A stretch of DNA of 64,000 nucleotides from Spirogloea muscicola (GCA_009602725.1 WELB01000040.1:444565-508564), one strand, 5' to 3'; counted from the first letter of the stretch, positions 11,354-23,200 are shown. Notes: generated from the letters alone by a model not told the origin. A program made the numbers and translations.

Positions 11354-14300
11354 ATGTTAACGGCCAAAGCCCAGCACCGCGAGGAGCTTGGCCAGACCAC
11401 GGCCGTCGCCGGCACGGCGCTGTCACGGCGTGTGCGCCGTCAGACGAGGCCGCAGGCGGCGGCCGCGCCGAGCGCCGCCGCGGCCAGCGCCGCGNNNNNN
11501 NNNNNNNNNNNNNNNNNNNNNNNNNNNNNNNNNNNNNNNNNNNNNNNNNNNNNNNNNNNNNNNNNNNNNNNNNNNNNNNNNNNNNNNNNNNNNNNNNNNN
11601 NNNNNNNNNNNNNNNNNNNNNNNNNNNNNNNNNNNNNNNNNNNNNNNNNNNNNNNNNNNNNNNNNNNNNNNNNNNNNNNNNNNNNNNNNNNNNNNNNNNN
11701 NNNNNNNNNNNNNNNNNNNNNNNNNNNNNNNNNNNNNNNNNNNNNNNNNNNNNNNNNNNNNNNNNNNNNNNNNNNNNNNNNNNNNNNNNNNNNNNNNNNN
11801 NNNNNNNNNNNNNNNNNNNNNNNNNNNNNNNNNNNNNNNNNNNNNNNNNNNNNNNNNNNNNNNNNNNNNNNNNNNNNNNNNNNNNNNNNNNNNNNNNNNN
11901 NNNNNNNNNNNNNNNNNNNNNNNNNNNNNNNNNNNNNNNNNNNNNNNNNNNNNNNNNNNNNNNNNNNNNNNNNNNNNNNNNNNNNNNNNNNNNNNNNNNN
12001 NNNNNNNNNNNNNNNNNNNNNNNNNNNNNNNNNNNNNNNNNNNNNNNNNNNNNNNNNNNNNNNNNNNNNNNNNNNNNNNNNNNNNNNNNNNNNNNNNNNN
12101 NNNNNNNNNNNNNNNNNNNNNNNNNNNNNNNNNNNNNNNGGAGGCTGCCGAGGCGAGGGATCTGGCCCGAGCCGCCGCCGCCAAGGGCGACCGCCGCGGC
12201 GGGAGCCGCGGTGGCGGTGGTGGTGGCGGCGCCGAGGTGGCCGCCGCGGCGACCAGGGACGACTTCGTGTACGGGCCGTACGGGCCGTACGCGTACCGCG
12301 CGCGCGTCAAGGGCAAGCTGGTGCGCGGCGACCTCTCGATGCCGCACGCCGTGCACCTCTTCTCCACCATTGCCGACGACGCCGGTGCGTCTGCCACCAA
12401 CCCTGAACCCTAACCCCCTAACCCCCTAAAAAATCTTAACCCCACTCAGGCTCACCTCATCAACCTCCGGCTTCAGACGAAACCCCAACTTTTCAAACCC
12501 TTTGGACCGAAAACTCCTAAATTCTAAACACTGACCCTAAACCCTGAACCCTAAGTCCTCAGCACCTTGGTCCTTGAGGCCCGACCTCTAGCCCCTGGCT
12601 GCCGTTCGAGCCCCTCTGCCCCGAGCTTTCCATAGATCATGACCGGCCTCGCTAGGATTTTACTAATTTGGCCCCTTGGATATCTTAGGGTTAGGGTTAG
12701 GGTTTAGCTCCACTAAATCCTGGGAGTGTTTTTCTCCACCTCGAGCACTGGACTTCTGAAGCACTTCAAGACCTGACTCTGGCTCCGGAGCTCATCTGGA
12801 GGCACTGAAGCTTCCGGCGCTGAGCCTTAGGTTGCTGGCTGCCCAGAGGCCACCGCTTTCAGACTAGCGCAGGTCCACAAGCAGCCCTCTCGAGAACTGA
12901 CGCCCGGCAGCGGTCGTGGCCGGGCACGCGGGTAGGGCGGCAGAGCAGGAGGAGGTCAATCGCAACATCATGAAGCAGGCGTATGAGGCGGCGCTGGACG
13001 CCATGGACCCTGGCGACGCCGTCGGTTTCTACTTTGCATTCGTGCGCAGTACGCGGAGCCGCACCCGCCAGGTCCAAACCCTCTCCTCTTTGACGTGCCG
13101 CCACCTGCACGACATGCTTCACTGTTGACTTGTTGGGTCATCCTCTAAAAGTCAGGTAGGGGAATTGGTGATGTGAAGTTAGAGAACATATTGGTGAGAC
13201 GTCTGCCCTATGTGAGCTCTTCTAGTAGCTGCCTTGACACCTAAGTGCTGAGTCTGGCTGGTGGAGCTCAGCAGTTGCCATGGCAGGAGTGGACTCTTGT
13301 TGCGCAGCTGGCCGCCCAGCCCGCGAACAGGGCAGACGACTTCGACCTGCTGCAGGAGGTGCACCACCTTTCCTGCAGCAAGGCTACAACGGTCAGCTGT
13401 GCTGACTTAGGTATTCGTGTCCCAAAGTGTGAGGTTTGATACTTGGTGAAGGCTAGGGTCCAGACTCTAGGGCCTCATCATGAACTTGTGTTTTAGAGCT
13501 TAAGGCCTTTCTCAAATTGCGCAGCTCGGGATGCTGAATGTCATGCCCTTTGTTGCTTGCATCCGCTTTTCTTCTATAGATGGACACAAGGGCCCGATCA
13601 AAGCTGGCACAGTGCGTTGCATGGTATCGGCCCGATCTTGCCTACGTCAGGAAGCCATCTTTCCAGGTGAGTCCTAGTATACAGCCTTATGACTTTGCCA
13701 CAGTCCAATAAATGCTTTTCATGAGGAAGGTACTGCAGCAAGTGAGCATTCATATTTTAGAAAAATGACGTGGATGTGACTGGTTCGGGCTGTGCAGTAA
13801 GATTTCAGTTTCCAGAAAAATGTTTCCATGCTTAAGCTTGCCTCTGCAGTCTCAGGGTCGTCAAAGCAAGTCTGCTACAGGAACCTCAAGATCATGGGGT
13901 TTTAGAAATTGCGGGGTCTTGGTTCGTGATTAAGGACATCTGTCGTCTTGAGGTGCACAGGTGCGCTTTGAGCCGCAGGATGTATTCTTTGATACGTTTT
14001 TGTCGGAGCTGGATCCTCAGCGGGACAGCAGGCCAGCGGGGGGCCTCTATGCCACACTGCTGGCTACATTGGGGCTTCGCGTATTCGTGGGTCGGGAAGC
14101 TGTGCTGGAGAGGTTTGAGCAGGCTACTGAGGCTGAGCGGATAGCTTGCTTGGGCACGGTCTTTGCTGCACTGCCAGTGGATGTCCTAGGGCCGCTTGGA
14201 AGCCATGGCATGTCCACTTATGGCACGGCAGAGGCTTGCTGCATGGACCAATCAGAGGATGTCGACAAAGACAGCGATCACCAGCCGGCGGCGAGCGATG

Positions 14301-14641
14301 AGCTCGAGTGGCGAGGGCAGGACAACGAAAGTGCGGCAGAAGCTTCGTGCGCTGCTCTTGATGATGCTGGCGACGACTCTGGTGATGACGAGTTTGCAGG
14401 CCCATCTTTGGCTGACATCCTGCGTGAGGAGGAGGACAATGAAGGGGCGAGCGGGTCTGCCTACTACGTTGACGATGATGAGGATGACGACGGTAGCAGA
14501 TTGGCAAACGAGGACGCTCCAAGAGTAGAGCAGCGTCTGAAAGTTGCCATCTCGCCATACGATTGTACTCGCCTGCTCCGTGAGCTCACGCTTGTACGGG
14601 CGCAGTATGAAATGTCGGACACTGCAAGGACTGGTCATTGA
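11354..14641 (+). CDS. Unrecognised gene with acidic C-terminus; 5' part interrupted by an assembly gap
   Basis: Exons supported by splice sites and continuous frame: gap edge 12140-12384, 12911-13071, 13272-13391, 13580-13666 and 13961-14641. The start is unknown. An ATG at 11354 opens an Ala/Arg-rich frame into the gap, but its frame relation across the gap cannot be tested. Visible protein: an Ala/Gly-rich stretch, DFVYGPYGPYAYRARVKGK, MPHAVHLFSTIADDA, a helical segment NIMKQAYEAALDAMDPGDAV, QPANRADDFDLLQEVHHL, SKLAQCVAWYRPDLAYVRKP, FFDTFLSELDPQRD, and a long Asp/Glu-rich tail (about 14250-14530) with the motif GPSLADILREEED. I do not recognise the family and propose no function. The first intron carries telomere-like repeats. 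The stop at 14641 may be intron read-through: splice-bounded open segments at about 15155-15205 (VVELYQTLLLLSDER) and 15908-16139 could be later exons. Confidence 0.55.
11495..12139. other. Assembly gap (645 N)
   Basis: Run of N flanked on both sides by extremely GC-rich, Ala/Gly-codon-rich sequence. It falls in the 5' coding part of the unrecognised gene, so that gene's N-terminus cannot be read. Confidence 0.99.
12400..12711 (+). repeat. Interstitial telomere-like repeats in an intron
   Basis: Within the 526-nt intron 12385-12910, degenerate CCCTAA-type units occur at about 12402-12426 and 12532-12556, including CCCTAAACCCTGAACCCTAAG. On the other side a G-strand run, TTAGGGTTAGGGTTAGGGTT, occurs at about 12687-12709. 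Both TTAGGG and TTTAGGG spacings are present. Orientation is C-strand left and G-strand right, which is not the arrangement expected from an end-to-end telomere fusion. Confidence 0.85.
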
Positions 14642-17068
14642 CTTCTCTCGAGCTTTTGGCCTAAAGTATCTGCTGATTCTCTCAAGTCTTAGCAATCATC
14701 AATTAGATTTGCAACCACTGCCCACCACCTTGACCTTTTGCTTGGTGCAGCACGCGCTCAGAAGCTGTGGAGGATTGCAAGTGTCTTCCTATGACTGCAC
14801 ACTGGATGTGACTTAGGATGCTGCCTCGCAAGCTTCCTAGAACAGCTCATTCCTCATCACGCACTTGACAATGTTGTTTGGGCAAGCTAATCACACATGG
14901 TCACTTGCTTCGAGGATTTCAACGTTGTCTAGTAATTTATTGCGAAGAGTAGACGTCTCCTGCCACATTACAATGACAGCAAGCTGCACTAGCATGCAGA
15001 ATATTGGAAGTTGCAGACAGACGCCAAGGTGGGAACAGAGGCTTGCTCACAAGAGCAACGTTGACAGTTCTATGACATGTATATGATGCTTCGAGGAGAA
15101 CGTGGTACAATTTTGCGGAGTTTAAGTGAACAAGCATAGAAGTATCAAATCATGCAGGTCGTGGAGCTCTATCAGACCCTTCTGCTGCTTTCAGATGAAC
15201 GTAAGATCAAAGGTGCATCAGGCAAGCAAAGCTACAATCTGTCGATTATAGTAAGCGCAGGTCATGGCCTCAAACTTCTTTAAGTAAGCCCTCAGACAGG
15301 GAAGAAACGAAGCACGTGTTCTGGAGGTAGTCGAAGCCAATGAAATCTTTTGAAGGTCACTACTTCGTAGATGACATGAAAACAAGCTCATGGCCATGGT
15401 GTGTTTCCAACGTAAGTGAAGCTAATCTATACACATGCAAGCTATTGCGGAGTGCCCTAAGGACTGGCATCCAGTAAGTTGGACGCAGCCCTATGATTTG
15501 ACCGAAAGGAGCAAATCAGATCTCTACAAAGCCAGCAACAATTTGCGCCTACAATCTGCGCCACACTAAGTCATGCTGCGCAAACTTTAGAACACTGCAC
15601 AGGTTTGACAGAGAACTTCTGCTTGGACAAGCTGCCTCCATCAATAGCTCCTCTTGCAGCAGAGTAAGCTATGCTACTGTAACGATCCGAAGAAGCATTT
15701 CAGGCTGCTCAACGGAACTGGTACTTCATTGTCGGATGTTGGGTGTTGGAGAAGCTCTAGCTGCTGCTTAGGCGTGCCTCCAACTCACTGCTCTTAGTGC
15801 GGCAAGTCACCGTTGCGCCTGCCAGTATATGGTAGAGGAATGCCAGACACGCTCCATGCTTGTATGGTACCAATAAGGAATTGAATTTGTCTCTTACTTA
15901 TTTCTCAGCTCTTTCTGTTGCGTATTGACGTCTGGTATGCAGCCACAGGCTATCCCTGGCCAGTCTTGCAGGCTGTCACCACCTTGCCAGTGCGCAGGTT
16001 TGGCTATCCGTGCAGGCCCTGCAGGTGCCTCATGCGTGACTGCCCTCGTTGTGTCGCACTTCGACGTGTTGAGCGCCTCCTGAAATCTCTCAATTGCATG
16101 GCAGTTGTACTTTTCCTCGCGTGCATTGGAGGCTTGTAGTACGTGCTCCCATCTCCAGAAGTTGGCAGCATGGACACTGCATCTTCTTTACAACAAGTGC
16201 CTGAAGTCCCAACTATGGTAGAATTGGGCTCAGGAGTTACTGTTGTGTGTCTACTGTGTACGTTAGGAGTCGACCAATTTGAGTCGAGTTCTTCATGTGT
16301 AGTGGACGCAGAGAGTTGAAACTTTGAGGTTTATCTTCTTTGATTGTAAGGACTTCATATAGCCTCTAAAAGTTCATGGACATAGCGAGCTCATCGACAT
16401 GGTCAGATGGGCAAGGTCGAGTTGCCGAGGATATTGCATAGACAGCGAGAGGAGTTGAAGCACGACATAGGATCCTCATATCCGCCTCAGGCGAGGAAGG
16501 TATTACCACAAAGCAGCAGCCGTGCCGAGCGACCTTGGCTGAGGTTGGCACACCACTGACTGGACAAACGACTGGACTGAGTGACAACTTGGGCTCTCTT
16601 GAGGGACGGAGTGCGTATTTGAGTGATGGAGGGCCTGCGAGGCCAAGTACAATTACAAGCACTTGAGGAAAAGACTTTCAATTTTGAAATCCAGCAAACT
16701 TTGTTACGAGCATCACAAAGAATAGGTCCCAGCTCTGGACAGCCACTGAGGGCTTGGCGCTTTGCGCCACGCAGAGGGTTGAATGCAAAGGCTCCAATAA
16801 TGGTTTGCACAACGCCAGTAGCGATGGCAAGAGAGCGAGCGCGCATGCCCGCAGCCAGCAACGGCAACAGCCTAGTAATGACTGAAAGACAGAGCCTATG
16901 GGCCCTGTGCTCCGGTCAGCACCTGGCTGCTGGGATATGGACTAGCCGCCTGGCGTGCCACACAGCACGCTTCTAGGCTAGTTAGACTGATAATTGGGAA
17001 CCACCATACTCTAATACACCATGGAGCTGAGGGTTTTATAAAGTATCGGGTCGGCCAAATGGGGCCAG
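14642..17068. other. Intergenic or extended 3' region of the unrecognised gene
   Basis: Mostly non-coding. Possible additional exons of the preceding gene are the splice-bounded segments near 14753, 15155-15205 and 15908-16139 (the last reads LFLLRIDVWYAATGYPWPVL). No stretch matches a family I know. A short retrotransposon 3' tail lies at 16605-16665. Confidence 0.4.
16605..16665 (-). mobile_element. Short non-LTR retrotransposon 3' tail
   Basis: On the minus strand this reads TGCTTGTAATTGTACTTGGC...AGGCCCTCCATCACTC, matching the 3' ends at 23240, 33970 and 32190. Only the last ~50 nt of the element is present. Confidence 0.6.
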
Positions 17069-18557
17069 TTAAAGGAGCATCTTACGAGAAGAAGCGCCAG
17101 CGTGCTGCCCAGCACGTCTGGTGGTAGTCTTAGAGGTGCCAAAGCGCGAGAACTTGCAGTCGGTGGCCAGGAGGCTGGATGTGAGATAGTCCTCGGGTTC
17201 GCCGTCGAGGTAGCCATTGCCGTCGGGGCCGGCGACCTGCCAGACCTGAAGCAGCGGGCTCCACTCGCGCACGTAAGCAAAGTGGCGATCCTTCTGGTCG
17301 GCCCGGAACGTCTGGCCGAGCACGCCGTGAGGGTTGGACGACAGGCCCACGGCTGACACCATGTCCACGGAGAAGTGCACGTATGAGTCTGCCGCAGTGC
17401 GCAGCTCAGGGACCTCAGGCCGCAACTTGAGCACCAGGTCTGCGACGCCCACGACGGAGAGCTCGTAGCGATCGACGTCGTCATCGCCGTCCAGGCCGTG
17501 GCCGAGGAAGGTGAGCGCCACTGCTGCGTCGCGAGTCACGAAGCGCTCGCCCTCGGCGAGGCGCACGGCGCGGCCGTCGACGTGGATGGAGTGCATGTAG
17601 CCTGCGCCGCGCTCGGGCTCGGCGCCGCCTCGCGCTGCCAGGACGACACTGTGGCCGTCGGACAGCACACCGAGCTGCTTGATCCACGAGTATGTGTTGG
17701 GCCCTTCCACGCGGCCATCCAGATGCATGTTCACCTGCAGCCTCTCGTCTGTCACCATGCAGTAGTCGTTACCGGGCGCGCCTGCAGGAGAGCAAGCAGG
17801 ACGCGACAATCAGTCAGACATATGATCGATCTCATCGTCACGCAGGTAGGAAAGTTGTCTCGAGCAGCTGAAATCACGTCAGTGCGTTCCATGCATAAGT
17901 AAGCATGTAATATTGTAAGCATGCTCCAAAGGAGAGGCCGAGCAGGACGCCAAATTGCAACGCTGCACATAGGGAGCGCGTTGGTGCGTGAAGCTCACCG
18001 GTGAAGTCGAAGGCGACAGAGTCGGCGCCGGTGAAGTGGGGGTCGCCCTTGACGCCGGCACCCTTGCACTTGGTGGAGTCCAGTGAGGCGGGCTTGAGGC
18101 AGAAGGGCCCGACATTGTACTGCTGCTCCTTGTTACAGTTGCCGCTAGAGTCCTGAATGTTGTCGCCCGTTGTGTCGCCATTGCTGCACGAGCCTATAAC
18201 GGAGCACGACGAGCCGGAGGGCGCGGACACCAGCTTGACGAAGCAGCCCTGGAACTTGTTCTGGAACGGCGCGAGCCAGTCGAAGAGGACCTCGAAGTAG
18301 CCATTGGAGTCCGTGGTGGCGGTGTAGACGGTGGACGTCTTGGCGCCATTGACGAGGCAGTAGGACTGAACCGTGGCGCCCTTGACGTAGGCGTCGCCCT
18401 GGCTGGCGTTGTACGTGCCCGTCCAGCAGGTGTTACAGAAGACGACGCCGGAGCCGTACCAGGTCGCGGCGGCGGGCGCGGCGCCCAGCGCCAGGACCAG
18501 CGCCGCGGCCAGCAGCAGCGTGGCGGCGGCGTTCGGGGCGACGGTGGTGGCGGCCAT
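17069..18557 (-). CDS. Secreted Ole e 1-like / root-cap domain protein (inverted paralogue)
   Basis: Two exons on the minus strand, 18557-17999 and 17781-17069, with a phase-1 GT-AG intron at the same position as in the gene at 2145. Together they encode 423 aa. The signal peptide carries an extra N-terminal stretch (MAATTVAPNAAAT) before the hydrophobic core. The Ole e 1 domain has FCNTCWTG, SYCLVNGAKTST and CFVKLVSAPSGSSC. The root-cap domain spans KGDPHFTGADSVAFDFTG to LLATDCKFSRF. The frame is open upstream to 18719, but the ATG at 18557 places the signal peptide correctly. Differences from the gene at 2145 include a one-residue insertion (NGDTTGDNIQ versus NGDTGNTIQ). A central stretch of exon 2 is almost identical to the other two copies at the nucleotide level, although the gene lies about 14 kb away and inverted. 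Confidence 0.93.
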
Positions 18558-18960
18558 GGCGGGCTTTGCGGCTGTACTGGAGCTGTGGGCCGGGGTGGGC
18601 TGGGGCGGGCTGGCTGGGGGGCTGGTTTGGTGTTTGGGGGGCAGGGGGGGGGGGCTTTCTAGTGGGCGCCCCGCCGGCCCGCCAGCAGTGCCAGGGGCCC
18701 TGCCAGCGGGCCGGGTCACCCTGGCCAGGGTGCATCAGCACCAAGCCCCGGGCCCAGGCAGCAGGATCTCGTCCGATGCGCCAGCGCGGTGTATCTGGTT
18801 GGCTGTGCCGCCCCTGGACGTTCCCGCATAACGACGCCCAGGGGCGGGCCGCCGGCCGTGGCGGCATAGCCCCCTGGCTCTGCTGCAGCCCCTGGCTGCC
18901 ATTCGCCGCCGCTGCTGGCTCCAGGGGGCTGGCTGGAGTGCAAGGCTCCACGACCGCACC
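18558..18960 (-). promoter_or_regulatory. GC-rich 5' flank of the inverted root-cap gene
   Basis: Strongly GC-rich, with C/G homopolymer tracts (for example the G run near 18640-18652), as upstream of the paralogue at 2145. No TATA-like element stands out. The open frames here are compositional shadows. Confidence 0.4.
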
Positions 18961-18974
18961 GCGTCCTTTGCTTT

Positions 18975-19225
18975 GCTTGTTTGTCCATTTGGGCTGGCCT
19001 CACAGCCGTTGCCTTACATCAAAATCTGTTACTTTCCTTGTCTGCAATAAGACTATGGACGGGCTCTCGTTGATGGCAGAAGGGGCTTAAGATCTGCCGT
19101 TCAGTATCTGACAAACGACTGGCGACCTCTACTTGCTGGCCCGTCGTCAGTGGTCGGGTCGGCGTAGTAGCAGGTATGTACATCTACGGATGTGCTTGCC
19201 TTTGGTACTCGGCCACTAGCCCTGT
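18975..19225 (+). mobile_element. Hairpin repeat plus degraded retrotransposon tail
   Basis: A hairpin copy (TTTGGGCTGGCCTCACAGCC at 18988-19007) is followed by decayed coding sequence related to the end of copy A. Recognisable pieces are a degraded version of the GGRRASYLPSS...LYVLTRG segment (here ...MAEGA, then GDLYLLARR) and the 3' UTR motif TGTGCTTGCCTTTGGTACTCGGCC at 19194. Stops and frameshifts are present. Confidence 0.65.
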
Positions 19226-20560
19226 CGTGCCGTATCCCGTCGACGGCCTATTTGTGTCGATCTGACTAGGACAGCTGACCTGGCCTGACACGTGTGTCTC
19301 ACGGCTGAGTCACACAGTTTTGGATGTGAATCGAGCCAGGGATGGGGACCTCTTCAGACCGAAGTTGAGGCAGCCGCTCATCAATATCTACCTTAACAAT
19401 GTGATGGCGCGATGACGACGAATTGACAACAACCCTTGCGACGAAGGGACCTACAAGGGCCCAAGCCCACGCACAACGGCAACCGTCCGATTGTGGAACG
19501 GAAGGCTGAAGCTCACCACCCGAGGGGCTGATCGACCACCTGGGTCCGGTGGTTGGCTCACGAAGGGCCGGCCAACCAGCTTAGCTAACCAGCGTAGCCG
19601 GCCGAACCTGGCCTATTAGGCAGCGCTAGGATCTCTTCAGAGCTCGGCCCAAGCCGGGCGAGCAGCCCAAGCCGAGCAGTTCGAACGGCAAGTCTCACGC
19701 TCTTGTTGCGAGCCACGCCTGCGCCAACGCCGCGCCATAGAAGCGTAACGCCTTGGGCAGGAGCCGCAGCAGCTAGTGAACCTTCGCTTGGACCCGCTTG
19801 CGACTGCGAGAAGTCGTGGTGACTCTGCGCTGAGCAGCCTTTGACGCATTGTGCTGTCTGTCACGAGCACATTACACCAAAGCGCTAGTTCTTGCATTTC
19901 CTCAGTTACAATTGTCGACCGAAGGCTAGTGGCATCATGACCGTGTAGCAACTGTTAACCTTGCCGTACCAAAATCTTGTGGACAAGGTACTGCATAAAT
20001 TGCTTGCTTGAACAATCTGGCAAATATTGCTTCGTGTGTACATTCCTACATCTTGCCTCTTCTGCATCGAGTTACCAAAGCCGTATTACAACCGATCTGG
20101 TGACTAAAGCCGTGATACGATCGATTTGGTGACTAAAGCCGTGATTCGATTGATCTGGTTACCAAAGCCGAGGCATTACCTATTATTCTATCATCTCTGA
20201 GTCCGACTCATCTCGTTGAAGTAACAGGTTAACATTTGGACCTTTTAATGTTTCCATCGACATTGCATGTGATCAATGATCGTCGACGCTGGCCTCTTAT
20301 CAGACTGCCTTTCTTTGTCAGCCTGGCCAATGCAACCAACTTCTTATTCGGTTTGTGTATTACATAGTCTGCATACGTCAGCATTTGTCTCTATCTAGAC
20401 CATCGATGCCATCTCGTATAGACGCCCTCTCGCATGACAGCCCCTCCATCGATCAGAAGAGGCTCTATAGCTGCTGCCTCCGGGTCTAGGCGGAGTGCCT
20501 CTTTCCCGGCTGCGAATTACTCGGACTTGCTGCTGCTCAGCCGTGGTCACCGAGCTTTCC
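19226..20560. other. Intergenic with a small tandem repeat
   Basis: No gene recognised. At about 20070-20170 a degenerate unit of roughly 35 nt is repeated three to four times. Its core is ACCAAAGCCG or ACTAAAGCCG followed by TATTACAACCGATCTGGT-like sequence. Only short frames occur elsewhere. Confidence 0.55.
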
Positions 20561-20564
20561 TTTG

Positions 20565-21010
20565 TGTCGCCTCGTGTCTAGCTGTGTAGCTTTTCTTCTC
20601 GGCACCTTGTTTGGCTCTTCGGATTTTGTTTGTTTTGGGCTGGCTTTGCCAGCCCCTCTTCTCTACGGGCGAGCAATTTCTTTCCTGCTTTGCAGCAGGC
20701 CTCTCAGCGTCACTTCGATCCTGCTTCTACTGCTGTCTGAAAGTGAAGTTGTTACTTTACATGAGACGTTGGCTGAGAAAGGCCAGCCCGAAAATCGTTC
20801 GACAAGGTCCGCAGGGGCCGGAGAGCACCAATCAAAGAGCTGGGCAATTGGCTATGACGAATGAGTGCTCAATGACCCCTAGTCTACAGCCGCAGGTCGA
20901 AGTAGCTAGCTGCTCAAATATAGCGCCACGTCGAAAACCAGAAGCAGCAGCTGAAATGCGGCTTCCCACAGATGCACGGCAAGTGCCTGAGTGCGCAGGA
21001 GCGAGACTGA
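20565..21010. repeat. Composite dispersed repeat
   Basis: 20565-20720 is the reverse complement of the module seen at 7140-7310 and 31705-31880: hairpin TTTTGGGCTGGCTTTGCCAG with the flank CTCTACGGGCGAGC. It is followed in direct orientation by AAAGGCCAGCCCGAAAATCG...GACAAGGTCCG...GGGGCC and the downstream module with CAGCCGCAGGTCG near 20888. Confidence 0.65.
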
Positions 21011-22314
21011 GAGACGCATTTGGCACACTACGTCAGTGACCTGGCGCATTAGGGCCGGGCTGCTCGCCCTGCTGGCTTGACGCTTGTGACGCAAATGGGC
21101 GGGGTGACGAAGGGTACTCAGTAGTCATCCTTTCTTCTCTCGGCATAGAGCCATGATGCCCAGGACGACGCTTCTGTTACGGATAGGTCGGTAGCTTAGC
21201 CACAAAGTTGAAACCGGAGAGTCTGTCTCGGCACGAATGGTGGCACTCAATGAAGAAAAACTTGGATTGACAAAGCTTTCGGCCGTTGCAACTGGCAGGG
21301 CCATTGCTCAGCAGCTCATTTTTCCATGGCCAGCAGGACGTACTTGCTATTTCGCGCCACCAGTCCCAATTCCTCACGCACCATAATGGTCTGAAGTGCT
21401 TGCCAGCAGAGCCAGCGGGTCCTTCCCTGTGTGACACTCTCTGCAGCTCTCGACGATATGGTGCACCTTGAGCCGCGTCCTCGGCGATTGGTGTAAGAGT
21501 AATAAACCCGAGCACGCAAGCGCAGTCTAAGGACGGGTTGTTGGAAATGGATTGACAATGGCCTCAAAAAAAAGCTCAAAGCAGCTATGCCGAGCCACTC
21601 TTCGGTGGCTCGATGCATTTATATCGACAATGATCTGGGAGCTCGAGGGGCTGCCCAACATCATCTCATCATCCTCCAGAAGCAAAACCACACACTTTTC
21701 ACAGTCTCTCTTTGCGCATTGGGACACTCATGATCCCAGGATGTTCGAGAAGCAGCTCACCTTGGATAGTCAACGCAACTTTCGTCTGTGGAACTTATGG
21801 TGACCGGCTTCCTGTGTCAGGCTTTCAGCCGCATGGGACCGGGTAGAGGGTTCAAGCATTCAAACACAGCGCTTTGTAAGCCTTGTGTAAAGTCTCTGTG
21901 CGCGGCACGTGCAAGGCAGTCACGCTCATTGGGATACATCATAGAGAATGTGGAGCTCGTCGAAAACAGTACATAGCCAGGTTAAATTCAACACACTCCA
22001 TTGGGTCCATTTGCCGAGCTAGATGCAGCATTTCTTGGTTCTCTGGCCCGATCGCAATCCACGAGTTGCTCTTGCAGCTGTGTATGGACCGTCAACGCTG
22101 ATTTCGGTAACATCTTGCTTATATGGCATCAGAACCTGGCCGCGAAGGCATCCCACTTGACCAGAGGTTCAACAGGGATCATGCTTCTCTCAGCCAGGAA
22201 GGAAGCGTCATAAGTCTAATGTATGATTGACTAGTGTGCGTTACTTTGGTTGAGAAGACTCCTCTCTTGCAATAAGAACTTGAGGGGAGAGCTCTCTTTT
22301 CTAATGGAAGCGTC
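21011..22314. other. Intergenic, nothing recognised
   Basis: Short frames only, on both strands. No conserved protein block, structural RNA or clear repeat was recognised. Confidence 0.45.
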
Positions 22315-22700
22315 TTTCTCCAGAGGGGGCGGGGGCTGCGAAATGCCTATGAAATGTGCTGTAAAGTGTGAAACTCAATTATGAGTGGGCGTTGAGGGTG
22401 GTCAAGGCAAGCTACTTCAAGAGAGACATTTCCAGGAGAAAGTAAGCTATTCAAATATTAAGATGGCTGTCAAAGCCAGCCCAAATATGACATAGTCTGA
22501 AAGAGAAGAGAGCACTTCCATAGGCGATGACTGGGACGTAGCCCAGATAACGTATGAACACGGCTCAAAAACAAAATCTTTTGAACGCGGGCGGTGGCTG
22601 TGAAAGGGCAAGCCCAAAAGGCTGTGACAAGGTCCAGAAGGGCCAGAGAGCGGAAACCACGTAGCAAGGCAAGTGGCTAGAACAAACGGGGGCTCAGCGA
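22315..22700. repeat. Hairpin repeat fragments
   Basis: Three copies: 22325-22350 (GGGGGCTGCGAAATGCC), 22463-22490 (GATGGCTGTCAAAGCCAGCC) and 22585-22660 (GGTGGCTGTGAAAGGGCAAG, then GACAAGGTCCAGAAGGGCC). The last is followed by the module with GCTCAGCGATCCCTAGTCAG. Confidence 0.6.
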
Positions 22701-23039
22701 TCCCTAGTCAGTAGTTGCTTTTGTAGAAGAGAGGCCTTCCAAGTAGTAGAAGCAGGGAAAGGGCCATGTCGAGACTCAAAAGCAGCAGCATGCTGCCACA
22801 GAGTGTGGGGCCTGCTGCCCTCGCTGCTCCCGGGTGCGAGCCTCTGGAGGAGGTCATAGTATGGGCTCCAGGACGGCCCGATGGACATCGGCCACCAGCG
22901 TGACAGACTTGTTGCCTGCTGGGTGGTCCTCGTCCGCGATCCAAAGAAAGTGGAAAAGCACAAATGACAGCAAGTTACCACTACGTACATCCTCTTAATC
23001 CCATAGTCGGCAGGCGCAAATCAGGAAAGTAGCAGCACA

Positions 23040-23200
23040 GACAAGAAAAGAAGTGAGCTCTTCCAGAGTGGGGGCTGTGATGAACCAGCCAGAACAAGGT
23101 CCAACGGGCCAAAAGGCGCCAAGACCACACGGCTATGCAAGAGACTACAGCGAATGGGATCTTAGTAACCCCGAGATAGCAGCCGCAAGTTGGAGAATAT
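23040..23200 (+). repeat. Hairpin repeat copy with downstream module
   Basis: GGGGGCTGTGATGAACCAGC, then ACAAGGTCCAACGGGCC, a divergent middle and TAGCAGCCGCAAGTTGGAGA. This is the same module order as the better preserved copies at 34560 and 59575. Confidence 0.6.

Noticed and set aside
11329-12429. Several frames spanning the N run at 11495-12139
   Set aside because: They are open only because N codons contain no stops, so continuity across the gap is not evidence.
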